Shown: positions 16,566-25,580 of the stretch, piece by piece
Numbering within the stretch: position 1 is the first letter of the stretch
Layout of the letters: every line of letters starts with the position of its first letter
Assembly: GCF_014204865.1 (NCBI RefSeq)
Contig: NZ_JACHMG010000001.1
Location: 1,798,001 to 1,862,000, forward strand
Direction: 5' to 3'
Source: Amycolatopsis jiangsuensis
Lineage (GTDB): Bacteria; Actinomycetota; Actinomycetes; Mycobacteriales; Pseudonocardiaceae
DNA: 64,000 bases
Made by a program: the position numbers and the translations under genes
Notes under the pieces: model-generated
The model's database searches: none
Seen by the model: only the letters and a program-made list of their open reading frames with translations
What the model was told of the DNA's origin: nothing

Positions 16566-18026
16566 CTACCCGAGCAGATCCGCGGCAACCTCGCCGAGCA
16601 GCGTCACGCCCGCGTCGATCGAGCGCAGCGAAACCGCCGCGAAGCCCAGCCGGAAGTGGTTGCGTGCCGGTTCGTCGTCGAGGAAGAAGATGTCCCCGCG
16701 CTCGAGCAGCAGACCGCGGCTTTCGGCGTCGCGGGCCAGCGCCCGGCAGTCCAGTTCGGGCGGTCCGGTGACCCACAGGCTCACCCCGCCGGGCGGATAG
16801 GACGCCGGTGCCCATTCCAGGTGTTCGTGCACCGCGGCGCAGACCGCCTCCCACTTGCGCATCAGTTTGGTGCGGTAGCGGCGCAGCGCGCGGTGGTATT
16901 CGTTGCTGTCGATCAGCAAGGCCAGCGCCCGCTGCAAGTGGCCGGACGGGTGGCGCAGCGAGTAGCGGCGCAGATCTCGCAGTTCGGCGACCAGGTCCGC
17001 GGGCCCGACGAGGTAACCCAGCCGCAGGCCTGGGGACAGGAACTTCGAGAACGTGCCGAGATAGACGACGTCACCGGTGCTGTCGAGGGCCTTGAGCGCG
17101 GGCGTCGGCGTGCCCTGGTAGCGGAACTCGCTGTCGTAGTCGTCCTCGACGAGCACCGTGCCGGCCTGCGCGGCCCGCTCCAGCAACCGCCGGCGGCGGC
17201 CGATGCCGAGTGTCACGTTGGTCGGATGCTGGTGACTCGGCGTGACGTGTACCAGGTCGAATCCGGCGAGCGACTCCGGCACGACCATGCCCGCGCGGTC
17301 CACCGGCAGCCCCCGTACCCGCGCGCCGGCCCGAAGGAAAATATGCCGGGCGTCGAGGTAACCGGGGTTTTCGACGCCGGCCGTCCGGCCCTCGGCCAGC
17401 AGCAGCCTGCTCAGCAGATCGAGGCCCTGCTGGGAACCCACGGTCACCAGCACCTCCTCCGGCCGCGCTTCGATACCGCGGGCGGGCAGCAGCTGCCGGC
17501 AGATCATGTCCACCAGCATCGGGTCGTCGGAAGCGACGCTGTCCCCCAGGCTGTAGTGCACGTGGGGGTGGAACAGCGCCTCGCGGAGGCAGCGGTCCCA
17601 CGAACGCGACGGGAACGCCTGGACGTCGATCTGACCGACCACGAACGGATATCGGTACCGGTGCCAGTCCACGCGCTTCTCGATGTGCGGCACGTTCCGG
17701 TCGGGGAAGCGGCGCACCTTGGCCGCCCAGTCGATCCGCGAGGGCACCCGCCGTTCCGGTTCTCCCCCGGCGGGGCGTATCTCGGCGTTGACGAACAGCC
17801 CCCGGCGTTCCCGGCTGTCGACATAGCCTTCGGCGATCAGCTCCTGGTAGGCCAGATTGACCGTGTTGCGGGAGATTCCCAGCTCGTCGGCCAGCTCCCG
17901 GGAACTGGGCAGCCGCCGGCTGGGGTCGAAGGCGCCCACCGCGATACCGCGCTCGAGAGCCCGGCGCACCTGCCGGTACAGCGGTTCACCGGACTTCCGG
18001 TCGATGTCGATCAGAGTACGTGCCAT
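16566..18026 (-). CDS. MocR/PdxR-type regulator (GntR HTH fused to aminotransferase fold)
   Basis: The 486-residue protein has a GntR winged HTH in the first 80 residues (RQVRRALERGIAVGAFDPSR, LPSSRELADELGISRNTVNL) joined to a fold-type I aminotransferase domain. That domain includes GSQQGLDLLSRLLL, the HQHPTNVT turn, VEDDYDSEFRY and the PLP lysine in GTFSKFLSPGLRLGY. MocR proteins bind PLP and usually control a divergent PLP-enzyme gene; TauR and GabR, the regulators of taurine and GABA use, belong here. It diverges from a class III aminotransferase. I start at the ATG with GGGAGG upstream; a long upstream extension in frame has no homology. Confidence 0.88.
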   Translation of the reverse strand: MARTLIDIDRKSGEPLYRQVRRALERGIAVGAFDPSRRLPSSRELADELGISRNTVNLAYQELIAEGYVDSRERRGLFVNAEIRPAGGEPERRVPSRIDWAAKVRRFPDRNVPHIEKRVDWHRYRYPFVVGQIDVQAFPSRSWDRCLREALFHPHVHYSLGDSVASDDPMLVDMICRQLLPARGIEARPEEVLVTVGSQQGLDLLSRLLLAEGRTAGVENPGYLDARHIFLRAGARVRGLPVDRAGMVVPESLAGFDLVHVTPSHQHPTNVTLGIGRRRRLLERAAQAGTVLVEDDYDSEFRYQGTPTPALKALDSTGDVVYLGTFSKFLSPGLRLGYLVGPADLVAELRDLRRYSLRHPSGHLQRALALLIDSNEYHRALRRYRTKLMRKWEAVCAAVHEHLEWAPASYPPGGVSLWVTGPPELDCRALARDAESRGLLLERGDIFFLDDEPARNHFRLGFAAVSLRSIDAGVTLLGEVAADLLG

Positions 18027-18207
18027 CGGGCCTCCCGCGACCGAGCATGCCTGCCCCCTGGCCCTGCCGAAAGTACCAGAACCGGTGGATCCGGCAGGAC
18101 CAGCCTGGACCCGGCAAGCTCCCCGGATCTGGCTCTGTCCGCTGGTCGGGCCGGTTGTCATGGTCGAGACGGGGGCAGTCAGCACGAGCAGGTACAAGGA
18201 GGCATTC
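18027..18207. promoter_or_regulatory. Divergent MocR-aminotransferase control region
   Basis: This 181-base gap should hold both promoters. ACCAG occurs at 18075-18079 and again at 18099-18103 (24 bases apart), with an inverted CTGGT at 18142-18146. MocR operators are typically spaced short direct repeats, often with an inverted third copy, but the five-base matches are weak evidence. AAGGAGG at 18196-18202 is the ribosome site of the aminotransferase. Confidence 0.3.
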
Positions 18208-19578
18208 GTGGTCGACACGACACAGCTCAGGGCGCAGGCACGGCGTCACCTCGGCCCGCACTTCACCCGGGGTGCACAGTGGCACGGCGCGGACTTCCCG
18301 GTGTTCGTCCGGGGTGAGGGCTGCCATCTCTACGATTCCGCCGGCCGCCGGTACCTGGACGGGCTCGCCGGCCTGTTCTGTGTCAACCTCGGCCACGGCC
18401 GGACCGACCTGGTCGCCGCCGCGGCGAAGCAGATGGAGACGCTGCCGTACGCGACCAACTGGGGCGCCGCGCACCCGCCCGCGATCGAGGCGGCCACGCG
18501 GATCGCCGAGCTGGCACCGGGGGACCTGAGCACGACGTTCTTCGTCAGTTCCGGTTCCGAAGCGGCCGAAAGCGCGATCAAGTTCGCCCGCCAGTACCAC
18601 CGCAGCCAAGGTGAGCCGGGCCGGACCAAGATCATCAGCCGGGACCTCGCCTACCACGGCACCACACTCGGCGCGCTGTCGGTCACCGGGCTGCCGAAGA
18701 TCAAGGAGGCGTTCGGCCCGCTGCTGCCGGGGATCCGGCATGTGCCGAACACCCTCGGGTACACCGGGGACTGCGGCGAGGCCGCGGCGCTCGACTGCGT
18801 CCGGGCGATCGAGGAGGCCCTCCTCCAGGAGGGGCCGGAGACGGTCGCGGCGATCTTCGCCGAGCCGGTGCAGAACGGCCGCGGTGCGCTCGTTCCGCCC
18901 GACGGCTACTGGGCCGAGCTGCGCAGGATCGCCGACGAGTACGGGGTGCTGCTGGTCGCCGACGAGGTGATCTGCTCGTTCGGCCGGCTCGGCCACTGGT
19001 TCGGCAGCGAAAGGTTCGGCGTGGTACCGGATGTGCTGACCTTCGCGAAAGGCAGTACCTCCGGGTACGCCCCGCTCGGCGGCATGATCGTTCGTGAACC
19101 ATTGATGCAGGGACTGTTCGATTCCCCGCTGACGGGCGCGTTCACCCACGGAGCGACCTGGGGAGGGCACCCGGTGCCCACCGCGATCACCTCGGCGGTC
19201 ATCGACGCGATGACCGGCGAAGCCGTACTGGACAACGTGCGCACGCTCGGCCCGCACCTGCGCGCCGGGCTGGACGATCTCGCCGCGAACCATCGCTGTG
19301 TGCGGGAAGTGCGCGGCACGGGCTACTTCTACGCCGTGGAACTGACCGCCGACCACGACACCGGACGCGAGCTGACCGCCGCGGAATCGACCCGCGTCCT
19401 GCGCGAGGTCATCCCCGCCGCGTTCGACCGGACCGGGGTGATCCTCCGTGGCGACGACCGCGGCGCGACGATGCTGATGATCTCACCACCGCTGGTCGCC
19501 GACCGCACCATCCTCTCGGACCTGCTGCACGGCCTGGACGGAATACTCTCCGACATCGAAGCGGCCTTACCACGCTGA
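18208..19578 (+). CDS. Class III omega-aminotransferase
   Basis: The 456-residue protein is a full-length PLP fold-type I class III enzyme: SSGSEAAESAIKFARQYH phosphate-binding region, the LLVADEVICSFGR segment (Asp252 for the PLP nitrogen), and the PLP lysine in FAKGSTSGYAPLGG (Lys281). The GTG start has AAGGAGG upstream. Enzymes of this class move the terminal amino group of omega-amino acids such as taurine, beta-alanine, GABA or putrescine to pyruvate or 2-oxoglutarate. The divergent MocR gene and xsc 13 kb away make taurine:pyruvate aminotransferase attractive, because TauR is a MocR protein, but the convergent APC permease of GABA type suits GABA or beta-alanine equally well. Confidence 0.85.
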   Translation: MVDTTQLRAQARRHLGPHFTRGAQWHGADFPVFVRGEGCHLYDSAGRRYLDGLAGLFCVNLGHGRTDLVAAAAKQMETLPYATNWGAAHPPAIEAATRIAELAPGDLSTTFFVSSGSEAAESAIKFARQYHRSQGEPGRTKIISRDLAYHGTTLGALSVTGLPKIKEAFGPLLPGIRHVPNTLGYTGDCGEAAALDCVRAIEEALLQEGPETVAAIFAEPVQNGRGALVPPDGYWAELRRIADEYGVLLVADEVICSFGRLGHWFGSERFGVVPDVLTFAKGSTSGYAPLGGMIVREPLMQGLFDSPLTGAFTHGATWGGHPVPTAITSAVIDAMTGEAVLDNVRTLGPHLRAGLDDLAANHRCVREVRGTGYFYAVELTADHDTGRELTAAESTRVLREVIPAAFDRTGVILRGDDRGATMLMISPPLVADRTILSDLLHGLDGILSDIEAALPR

Positions 19579-19590
19579 CCCGCGGGAATC

Positions 19591-19619
19591 GGGCCGGGCA
19601 CCCTGGTGGTGCCCGGCCC
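19591..19619. terminator. Bidirectional terminator hairpin
   Basis: A perfect 12-base inverted repeat, GGGCCGGGCACC with GGTGCCCGGCCC around a 5-base loop, lies in the 53-base gap between the convergent aminotransferase and APC permease genes. It is followed by GTTTCCC on the plus strand. Position and strength fit a shared terminator. Confidence 0.75.
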
Positions 19620-19631
19620 GTTTCCCGTGCG

Positions 19632-21056
19632 TCACCGGCGCCGGTCCGCCTCGGCCGGGATCTCGGCCACCGCGACGGGTTCGGCGGCCCGCGCCCGGCG
19701 CCACACCCGCACCTGGTAAGCACCGAGAATCAACACCAGCGTGACCAGGCTCATCAGCACCTGCGAACGGCTGGCCGGGAGCACCGCCATCGCCACGATC
19801 ACGGCGACCATCAGTGCGATCGTCGCATAGCTGAGCCAGGGGAACAGCCACATCCGCAGCGTCAGCCTTTCCGGCGCTTCGCGTTCGAGTACGCGGCGCA
19901 GCCGAACCTGGGCCAGCGCGATGCCCAGGTACACGAACAACGCCACGGCACCGTAGGAATTGACCAGGAAGCCGAAGATCAGCTCGGGCGAGAAGTACGC
20001 GGCCAGCACGGAGAGAAAGCCGACCACCGTGCCCGCCAGGATCGCCCGCCGCGGCACCCCGCCGCGCGAGAGCTTGGTGAACCCGCGCGGCGCGTCTCCG
20101 TTGCGAGTCAACGCGAAAAGCATCCGCGAGGACGTGTAGAGCGCGGAATTGAGACAGGACAGCACGGCGATGAGCACGATCGCGTTCATGATCGTCTCCA
20201 CCGCCGGGATGTGCAGCGCGCCCAGGACCGCGGCGTACGGGCTGACCTCGACGTCCGCGGAATCCCACGGCCGCACCGCGACCACCACGAATACCGAACC
20301 GACGTAGAAAGTGAGCACCCGCACGACAATCGAGCGCATCGCTTTCGCCACCGCCCGTTGTGGTTCCGCGGACTCGGCCGCCGCGATCGTGACGATCTCG
20401 GCTCCGGTGTAGAAACCCATGCACGGCACGACCGCGGCGAGCATCGCGCCGACCCCTGCCGGGAAGAAGCCGCCGTGGTCCACGAGTGTGCCGAGTCCGG
20501 CCTGCGCCTGCGGCCACAGCCCGGTCAGATAGAGCACACCAAGGAACAGGAACACCACGATCGCGATGATCTTGATCGAGGAGAACCAGTATTCGAATTC
20601 GCCGAAGGACCGGGCGGAGACCAGGTTCGTGGCGGTGAGCAGGGCCATCAGCACCAGGCTCAGCACCCACAACGGTGCGTGCGGCAGCCACAGCTGAAGG
20701 ATCCGTCCGCCGGCCACCGCTTCGACCGCGACGACGACCACGAAGAAATACCAGTACATCCAGCCGACGGAGAATCCGGCACGGTCGCCGAGCGCCTCGC
20801 GTGCGTAGACGTAGAACGAGCCGATCGCTGGTTTCGCCACCGTCATCTCGGCCAGCATCCGCATGGTCAGGATGGTCAGCCCGCCGGCGATCGCGAAGGA
20901 GACCACCGCGGACGGCCCGGCGGAATGGATGACCACGCCACTGCCCACGAACAGGCCCGCACCGATCACCCCGCCCAGCGCGATCAGGTTCATGTGGCGT
21001 CGTTTGAGGCCCTGGCGCAATCCGCCGGCCTGCCGCTCGTCGGACGCAGAACTCAC
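19632..21056 (-). CDS. Amino acid permease, APC/AAT family (GABA permease-like)
   Basis: The 474-residue protein has 12 predicted helices. The opening RRHMNLIALGGVIGAGLFVG is the AAT-family signature, and EMTVAKPAIGSFYVYARE, GAEIVTIAAAESAEP and SSRMLFALTRNGDAPRGF are equally typical. Members import GABA, aromatic or other amino acids by proton symport. I chose the GTG at 21056, preceded by AAGGAGGAG; an in-frame upstream start lacks one. The gene converges on the class III aminotransferase and probably imports its amino donor. It has a charged C-terminal tail with many Ala and Glu. Confidence 0.87.
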   Translation of the reverse strand: MSSASDERQAGGLRQGLKRRHMNLIALGGVIGAGLFVGSGVVIHSAGPSAVVSFAIAGGLTILTMRMLAEMTVAKPAIGSFYVYAREALGDRAGFSVGWMYWYFFVVVVAVEAVAGGRILQLWLPHAPLWVLSLVLMALLTATNLVSARSFGEFEYWFSSIKIIAIVVFLFLGVLYLTGLWPQAQAGLGTLVDHGGFFPAGVGAMLAAVVPCMGFYTGAEIVTIAAAESAEPQRAVAKAMRSIVVRVLTFYVGSVFVVVAVRPWDSADVEVSPYAAVLGALHIPAVETIMNAIVLIAVLSCLNSALYTSSRMLFALTRNGDAPRGFTKLSRGGVPRRAILAGTVVGFLSVLAAYFSPELIFGFLVNSYGAVALFVYLGIALAQVRLRRVLEREAPERLTLRMWLFPWLSYATIALMVAVIVAMAVLPASRSQVLMSLVTLVLILGAYQVRVWRRARAAEPVAVAEIPAEADRRR

Positions 21057-21569
21057 GTCTCCTCCTTCTGGCGCCTCGCGCGAAGTCACCGGGAGAGGCA
21101 CCGTCGACCGTGGGGAGTGGTGCTGTGGTTCGCCTCACGATACGAAGGCGGTGGTTCCGCGCAGAGTACCAGTTGGGGCCCTTCGCGCAGGACCAGCGAA
21201 CCCGGCCGGCGAGGCCGCGGTAGACGGGATTTCGTTGGCTCGTAAACTGTTTGCTCCGTCCCGATCGGACCCACGCGCCGGCCGAATCCCCCTGGGACGC
21301 CGGTTCGGAGGACAGCGAGTGGATTGACCGGCACGGTGATCATGGTCAGGGTGCCGCGCTCGTCGTGCGCACCCCGGCGGCCACAGTTGGCCCCAGTTGG
21401 CCGCAAGACTGCCCGTTAGTACTTTCGGCCGACCTCCGCACGGCGAAAACCCGCCGAAAGACGTGGGCCATCCCGGGCTTCTTGCCGCGGCAGCGGTCCG
21501 GGACCCGGACGCCGCCCTACTGTGACGGTGCTCGCTGATCTTGAACCGGACAGAAGAGGGGAACCAGCC
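21057..21569. other. Non-coding gap between APC permease and metallopeptidase genes
   Basis: This 513-base stretch lies between divergent genes and should carry both promoters. Short open frames exist on both strands, but none has family-like sequence or a clear ribosome site. I see no repeat, tRNA or strong palindrome. The ribosome site of the metallopeptidase (AGAGGGGAA) lies at its right end. Confidence 0.5.
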
Positions 21570-22709
21570 ATGCGCAACCGGACCGGATTCTTCGGCAGAA
21601 CGCTCGCCGCGGCGGGCACGCTGGTGGCACTGGGCCTCGCCACGGCCGTCCCGGCGTCCGCGGACGAACCTTCGACCGTCGAACAGGACGTCGATCAGCT
21701 GTACCAGAACGTGATCGACCTCTACGGCGGCCTGCCCGCCAGTGCCGTACAGGGGGTCGACCACCTGTTCGAGTCGCCGATCCCGCAGATCGGCCGCCAG
21801 AGCCGCGCCGCGCAGGGCCCGATTCCCGGCTGCACCGACGGCGCGCTGCTGACGTATGCGGACAAGCTCTCGGCCGACCTGACCCCGGTCGAAAGCAAGG
21901 CGCTCAGCGCGCTGTCCGGGCTCAGCCAGCTCTACACCCAGGCCGTGGCCACCGACAAGACGCCGCAGGTCTTCGGCACCGACGGGCAGTACACCCCGCG
22001 CGCGACCGCCACGATCGACAAGCTGCGCGGCTTCTGGGACATCGAGAGCTGGAACGTCCAGCTCGTCGCGTGGAAAGGCACCGACCTGGGCAGCGACGCG
22101 AAACTGAAGCAGACCTTCGGCCTCGGCCTCGCGCCGGCGAAGGTGCCCGACGCCGCCGCGCTGGCCGCGAAGGTGCTCTACGAGGTCCCCGTACTGCAGG
22201 GCGGCCGCAACCCGCTGCTCACCCTCAACGCGTTCTCCGCACCCGCCGAAAGCCTCGGCGGCAAGCGCGTCGCGCTGGGTGACGGCCTGCTCGACGTGGT
22301 CGGCCTGCTGGGCTACGACGACGTCTCGGTGGAATCGGTGATCGGCCACGAGTACGGCCACCAGGTCGACTTCGCGCACGACAACCACCCGGCCAACGAA
22401 TCCGCCGAAATGGGCCCGGACGCCTACGGCGGCTACTTCGTCGCACACGCCAAGGGTGAGGCCTGGAACGCCCGCGCCCAGCAGGAGACCACCTACCTCG
22501 ACGCGTCCATCGGCGACTGCTACCACAGCCACGGCACCCCCGACCAGCGCAAGGCCGCCGGCGCCTGGGGCGAGAAGCAGGCCACCGGCCAGAACAACCC
22601 GAACCGGATCGTCCCGTCCGCCACGATGATCGAGAAGTTCCAGAAGGAATACCCCAAGCTGGTGCCGCCTACCGGTGACCAGCGCGCGCTCACCGCGGCA
22701 CGCGGCTGA
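21570..22709 (+). CDS. Secreted putative zinc metallopeptidase with HEXXH
   Basis: The 379-residue protein has a Sec signal peptide: Arg residues, a hydrophobic run to about 24, and VPASA before DEP near residue 32. The zinc motif HEYGH is at 260-264. Sixteen residues later comes E280 with D284 in AEMGPDAYGGYF, which looks like the third-ligand ExxxD helix of gluzincin-type and YpfJ-like neutral zinc peptidases. Two cysteines (C89, C317) may form a disulfide. The N-terminal 230 residues match no family I can name. The ATG has a purine-rich site upstream. It stands alone between hairpins and is probably monocistronic. Substrate unknown. Confidence 0.7.
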   Translation: MRNRTGFFGRTLAAAGTLVALGLATAVPASADEPSTVEQDVDQLYQNVIDLYGGLPASAVQGVDHLFESPIPQIGRQSRAAQGPIPGCTDGALLTYADKLSADLTPVESKALSALSGLSQLYTQAVATDKTPQVFGTDGQYTPRATATIDKLRGFWDIESWNVQLVAWKGTDLGSDAKLKQTFGLGLAPAKVPDAAALAAKVLYEVPVLQGGRNPLLTLNAFSAPAESLGGKRVALGDGLLDVVGLLGYDDVSVESVIGHEYGHQVDFAHDNHPANESAEMGPDAYGGYFVAHAKGEAWNARAQQETTYLDASIGDCYHSHGTPDQRKAAGAWGEKQATGQNNPNRIVPSATMIEKFQKEYPKLVPPTGDQRALTAARG

Positions 22710-22724
22710 GCCCGGTTCGCCCCA

Positions 22725-22762
22725 CGGCGGGCCGCCCCCCTTCCCCGGGAGGCGGCCCGCCG
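22725..22762 (+). terminator. Terminator hairpin after the metallopeptidase gene
   Basis: A 12-base perfect inverted repeat CGGCGGGCCGCC with GGCGGCCCGCCG and a 14-base loop starts 15 bases after the stop codon. It has no U-run, as is common in GC-rich actinomycetes. Confidence 0.6.
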
Positions 22763-22764
22763 CG

Positions 22765-22782
22765 CACTGTGAGTACACAGTG
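22765..22782. promoter_or_regulatory. Perfect inverted repeat CACTGTG-AGTA-CACAGTG
   Basis: Seven-base perfect arms around AGTA lie 102 bases before the serine hydrolase start and directly after the preceding terminator. It may be an operator for the hydrolase gene. It shares CACTGTG with the decamer that recurs in coding sequence elsewhere in the window. Confidence 0.35.
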
Positions 22783-22884
22783 GACAGTCAAACTCCGGAA
22801 CCTGGTACTTCATCGGAATTTCATGACCCGCCCTTACCTTTTCCTCGGCAGGTGGGAATCCGGCGTGTCCGATGGAGGGAACAG

Positions 22885-24033
22885 ATGCGTTTCAGGAAGT
22901 GGTGCGGAGGAACCGCGGTGGCGCTCACCGCGGTACTGGGCAGCGGCGTCGCGCAGGCGGAGGCGGGCACGCCCGGGGACACGCTCGCGGCCGGGTTGCA
23001 GAAGCTGACCGGCACGGACGGCGTGATCGGGGCGATCGGCATGGTCCGCGACGGCGAGACCACCCAGTACGCCGCCGCCGGTACCGGCGACTACTTCGCC
23101 GGGACACCGGCGGATCCGCACACGAAGTTCCGGATCGGCAGCAACACCAAGGCGTTCACCAGCGTCGTGCTGCTGCAGCTGGAGGCCGAGGGCAAGCTGT
23201 CGCTGGACGACACCGTGGACCGGTGGCTGCCCGGCTTGGTCGACTCGAACGGCAACGACGGCACGAATATCACCGTCCGGCAGCTGCTCAACCACACCAG
23301 CGGCCTCCCGGAGTACGCCACCGGCCGGCTGATGCTCGACTACGGCGGCAACCTGAACCCGAGCGAACCGCATCCGCCGGAGCAGCTCGTCGCCGCCGCC
23401 GTCGCCGACAAGCCGACGTCCGCACCCGGTGCGGCCTACCACTACTCGAACACCAACTACGTGCTGGCCGGCATGGTGATCAAGGCGGTCACCGGAAACG
23501 ATCCGGCGACCGAGATCGGCACCCGGATCATCGCGCCGCTGGGGCTTTCGGACACCACGTTCCCGACCAGCGACCCGGCGATGCCCGCCGACCACCTCAG
23601 CGGGCACTTCCACGTGCACGGCCCCGTTTTCCTGATCCGCGACGTCACGGCCTCCAACGTCCGGTTCTTCGGCGCGGCCGGTGCCATCGTGTCCACTGTG
23701 GACGACCTGGCGGACTTCGAACGGGCGTTGTTCTCCGGCGAACTGCTGCCGCCGGCACAGCAGCAGGAGCTGCAGACCACGGTGCCGATGTCGGACGATC
23801 CGGCCGCCGGTGGCTACGGCCTCGGTGTCGGTCTGGTGCGGACGGAGTGCGGTCCGGTGTGGACACACACCGGTGAAGTACTCGGTTACGCGAGCACCTG
23901 GCTCACCAGCCCGGACGGCCGGCGCCAGGTGGTGGTCGCGAACAACGAGCACAACCTGGTGCAGGACCCGGTCATCAGCAAGGATCTGTGGGAGCAGCCG
24001 CTGGCCGCGTACTGCGCGACCGGCGGGAGCTGA
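22885..24033 (+). CDS. Secreted serine hydrolase, beta-lactamase/DD-peptidase family (class C fold)
   Basis: The 382-residue protein has a signal peptide ending near GVAQAEA (residue 27). The catalytic SxxK is SNTK (Ser86, Lys89) in FRIGSNTKAFTSVVLLQLEAEG-type context, the second motif is the Tyr of HYSNTNY, and the third is HTG in WTHTGEVLG. This is the penicillin-binding/class C set. Related proteins are D-Ala-D-Ala carboxypeptidases, esterases or D-aminopeptidases. GGAGGGA stands five bases before the ATG. It ends three bases before the convergent amidase gene, and the terminator for both lies inside the amidase 3' end. Confidence 0.85.
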   Translation: MRFRKWCGGTAVALTAVLGSGVAQAEAGTPGDTLAAGLQKLTGTDGVIGAIGMVRDGETTQYAAAGTGDYFAGTPADPHTKFRIGSNTKAFTSVVLLQLEAEGKLSLDDTVDRWLPGLVDSNGNDGTNITVRQLLNHTSGLPEYATGRLMLDYGGNLNPSEPHPPEQLVAAAVADKPTSAPGAAYHYSNTNYVLAGMVIKAVTGNDPATEIGTRIIAPLGLSDTTFPTSDPAMPADHLSGHFHVHGPVFLIRDVTASNVRFFGAAGAIVSTVDDLADFERALFSGELLPPAQQQELQTTVPMSDDPAAGGYGLGVGLVRTECGPVWTHTGEVLGYASTWLTSPDGRRQVVVANNEHNLVQDPVISKDLWEQPLAAYCATGGS

Positions 24034-24036
24034 GCA

Positions 24037-25485
24037 CTACCCCGGCTGCCCCGGCCTTCCGGCCGGGGCTCGCCGCTGCGTCCACCGGTACTCCCGTTCC
24101 AGCATCCCGGCCACCTGCAGCAGCAGGTCCTCCCGCCACGGCGCGGCCACGAGCTGCACCCCGACCGGCAGCCCGGTGCCGGCGTCGTGGCGGACCGGGA
24201 CGGAGATCGCCGGCTGCCCGGTCACGTTGAACAGCGAGGTGAAGACCGCCATCGGGTGGCTGGCGACCACCGCGGCCAGCGGGTCCTGGCCCGGGCCGGC
24301 GCGCCAGGCACCGACCCGCGGTGGCAGGCAGGCCATCGTCGGGGTCACCAGCAGGTCGAACCCTTCGACGAAGGATTCGACGATGCGCCGCGACAGCTGC
24401 TGGGTCCGCTGCACGCTCTCGACGTACGCCCAGGAGTCGACTGCTTTCGCCGCTTCGCGCTGCCTCAGGTTGTGTGGCTCGACGCGATCCGGCTCCGCCA
24501 CCGGCGTCCCGGCACTGGCGACTGCCCACACTTTCATGAAGCTCGAGAGGAGTTCGTCCGGCGACGGCAGCGGCAACGGCCGATCGACGTGGTGGTACCC
24601 GGCCGCTTCCAGGGCGCGGAGCACCTCGTGCACCGCCGCCGTGCACGCCGGGTCCACGGTGACCCCATCGAGAAGCGGTTCGGTGAGCACGCCGACGCGC
24701 AGATGCTTCGGTACTTCCCTGGTCAGCGCCGAGGCGAACGAGACCGCGGGGGTGGGTGGCGACCACCAGGCGCCCGGATCGTGCCGGGCGAGCACGTCCA
24801 GCACCGCCGCGGTGTCCTCGACCGAACGCGTGAGCACCCCGTGCGTACCGAAGCCCTCGACCTCGACGACGGCATTGGTCACCCGGCCGCGAGTGGGCTT
24901 CAGCCCCACGAGGCCGGTGCACGAGGCGGGGACGCGAATCGACCCGCCACCGTCGGCAGCGTGCGCGAGCGGTGCCATGCCGCTCGCGACCGCGACGGCC
25001 GCACCGCTGGAGGAGCCGCCCGGTGTGCGGTGCGGGTCCCACGGATTGCGGGTGATGCCGAGCGCTTCGCTCTCGGTGAACGACACCGCGCCGAACTCCG
25101 ACGTGGTCGTCTTGCCCAGTAAGAGGAATCCCGCGTCCACGAACCGGCGCACGACCGGATCCGAGGTGCTCTTCGGCCGGCGATCGGCGCCCGCGGATCC
25201 GTAGGTGGTCGGCCAGCCCGCCACGTCGGCCAGATCCTTGATCGGCAGCGGGACGCCGTGGAACGGCGGCAGCTCGTCGGGCGAGCCTGCCCGCACCACC
25301 GCGTCCTCCGCCGCGGCGGCGGCAGCGCGCACTTCGTCGTCGGCCCGATGGCAGAACGCGTTCAGCTGCGGGTCCAGCTCGTTGATGCGCTCGAGGCAGG
25401 CCTGCACCACCTCCACCGGGCTCACCTCCTTGCCACGGATGGCCGCGGCAAGGTCGACCGCGCAGGTGTACGGATCGATCGTCAT
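24037..25485 (-). CDS. Amidase signature family enzyme
   Basis: The 482-residue protein has the amidase signature Ser-cisSer-Lys set: Lys in GVPLPIKDLADVAGW and the Gly/Ser motif TPGGSSSGAAVAVASG with DGGGSIRVPASCTGLVGLKP following. The C-terminal NVTGQPAISVPV and GLPVGVQLVA are also family typical. It hydrolyses amides in the cytoplasm; the substrate is not predictable. It diverges from an AraC regulator 95 bases away, which is the likely regulator, and converges with the serine hydrolase. Confidence 0.87.
   Translation of the reverse strand: MTIDPYTCAVDLAAAIRGKEVSPVEVVQACLERINELDPQLNAFCHRADDEVRAAAAAAEDAVVRAGSPDELPPFHGVPLPIKDLADVAGWPTTYGSAGADRRPKSTSDPVVRRFVDAGFLLLGKTTTSEFGAVSFTESEALGITRNPWDPHRTPGGSSSGAAVAVASGMAPLAHAADGGGSIRVPASCTGLVGLKPTRGRVTNAVVEVEGFGTHGVLTRSVEDTAAVLDVLARHDPGAWWSPPTPAVSFASALTREVPKHLRVGVLTEPLLDGVTVDPACTAAVHEVLRALEAAGYHHVDRPLPLPSPDELLSSFMKVWAVASAGTPVAEPDRVEPHNLRQREAAKAVDSWAYVESVQRTQQLSRRIVESFVEGFDLLVTPTMACLPPRVGAWRAGPGQDPLAAVVASHPMAVFTSLFNVTGQPAISVPVRHDAGTGLPVGVQLVAAPWREDLLLQVAGMLEREYRWTQRRAPAGRPGQPG
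24048..24069. terminator. Terminator hairpin shared by convergent hydrolase and amidase genes
   Basis: A perfect 9-base inverted repeat GCCCCGGCC-TTCC-GGCCGGGGC with a tight TTCC loop lies just after the serine hydrolase stop and inside the last codons of the amidase gene. It would terminate the plus-strand transcript. Confidence 0.55.
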
Positions 25486-25580
25486 CAGCAGTTCCCCGTT
25501 TCTTCCGGATGTCCGTGCTCCACCGTCGCGGAAAACCGCATCCTGGGTCTTGGACGAATGTCGGGCCCTAGGATGGCGGG

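Noticed and set aside
21251..21538. 95-codon plus-strand frame in the gap before the metallopeptidase gene
   Set aside because: No convincing ribosome site, no motif, and composition like random frames in this GC range.
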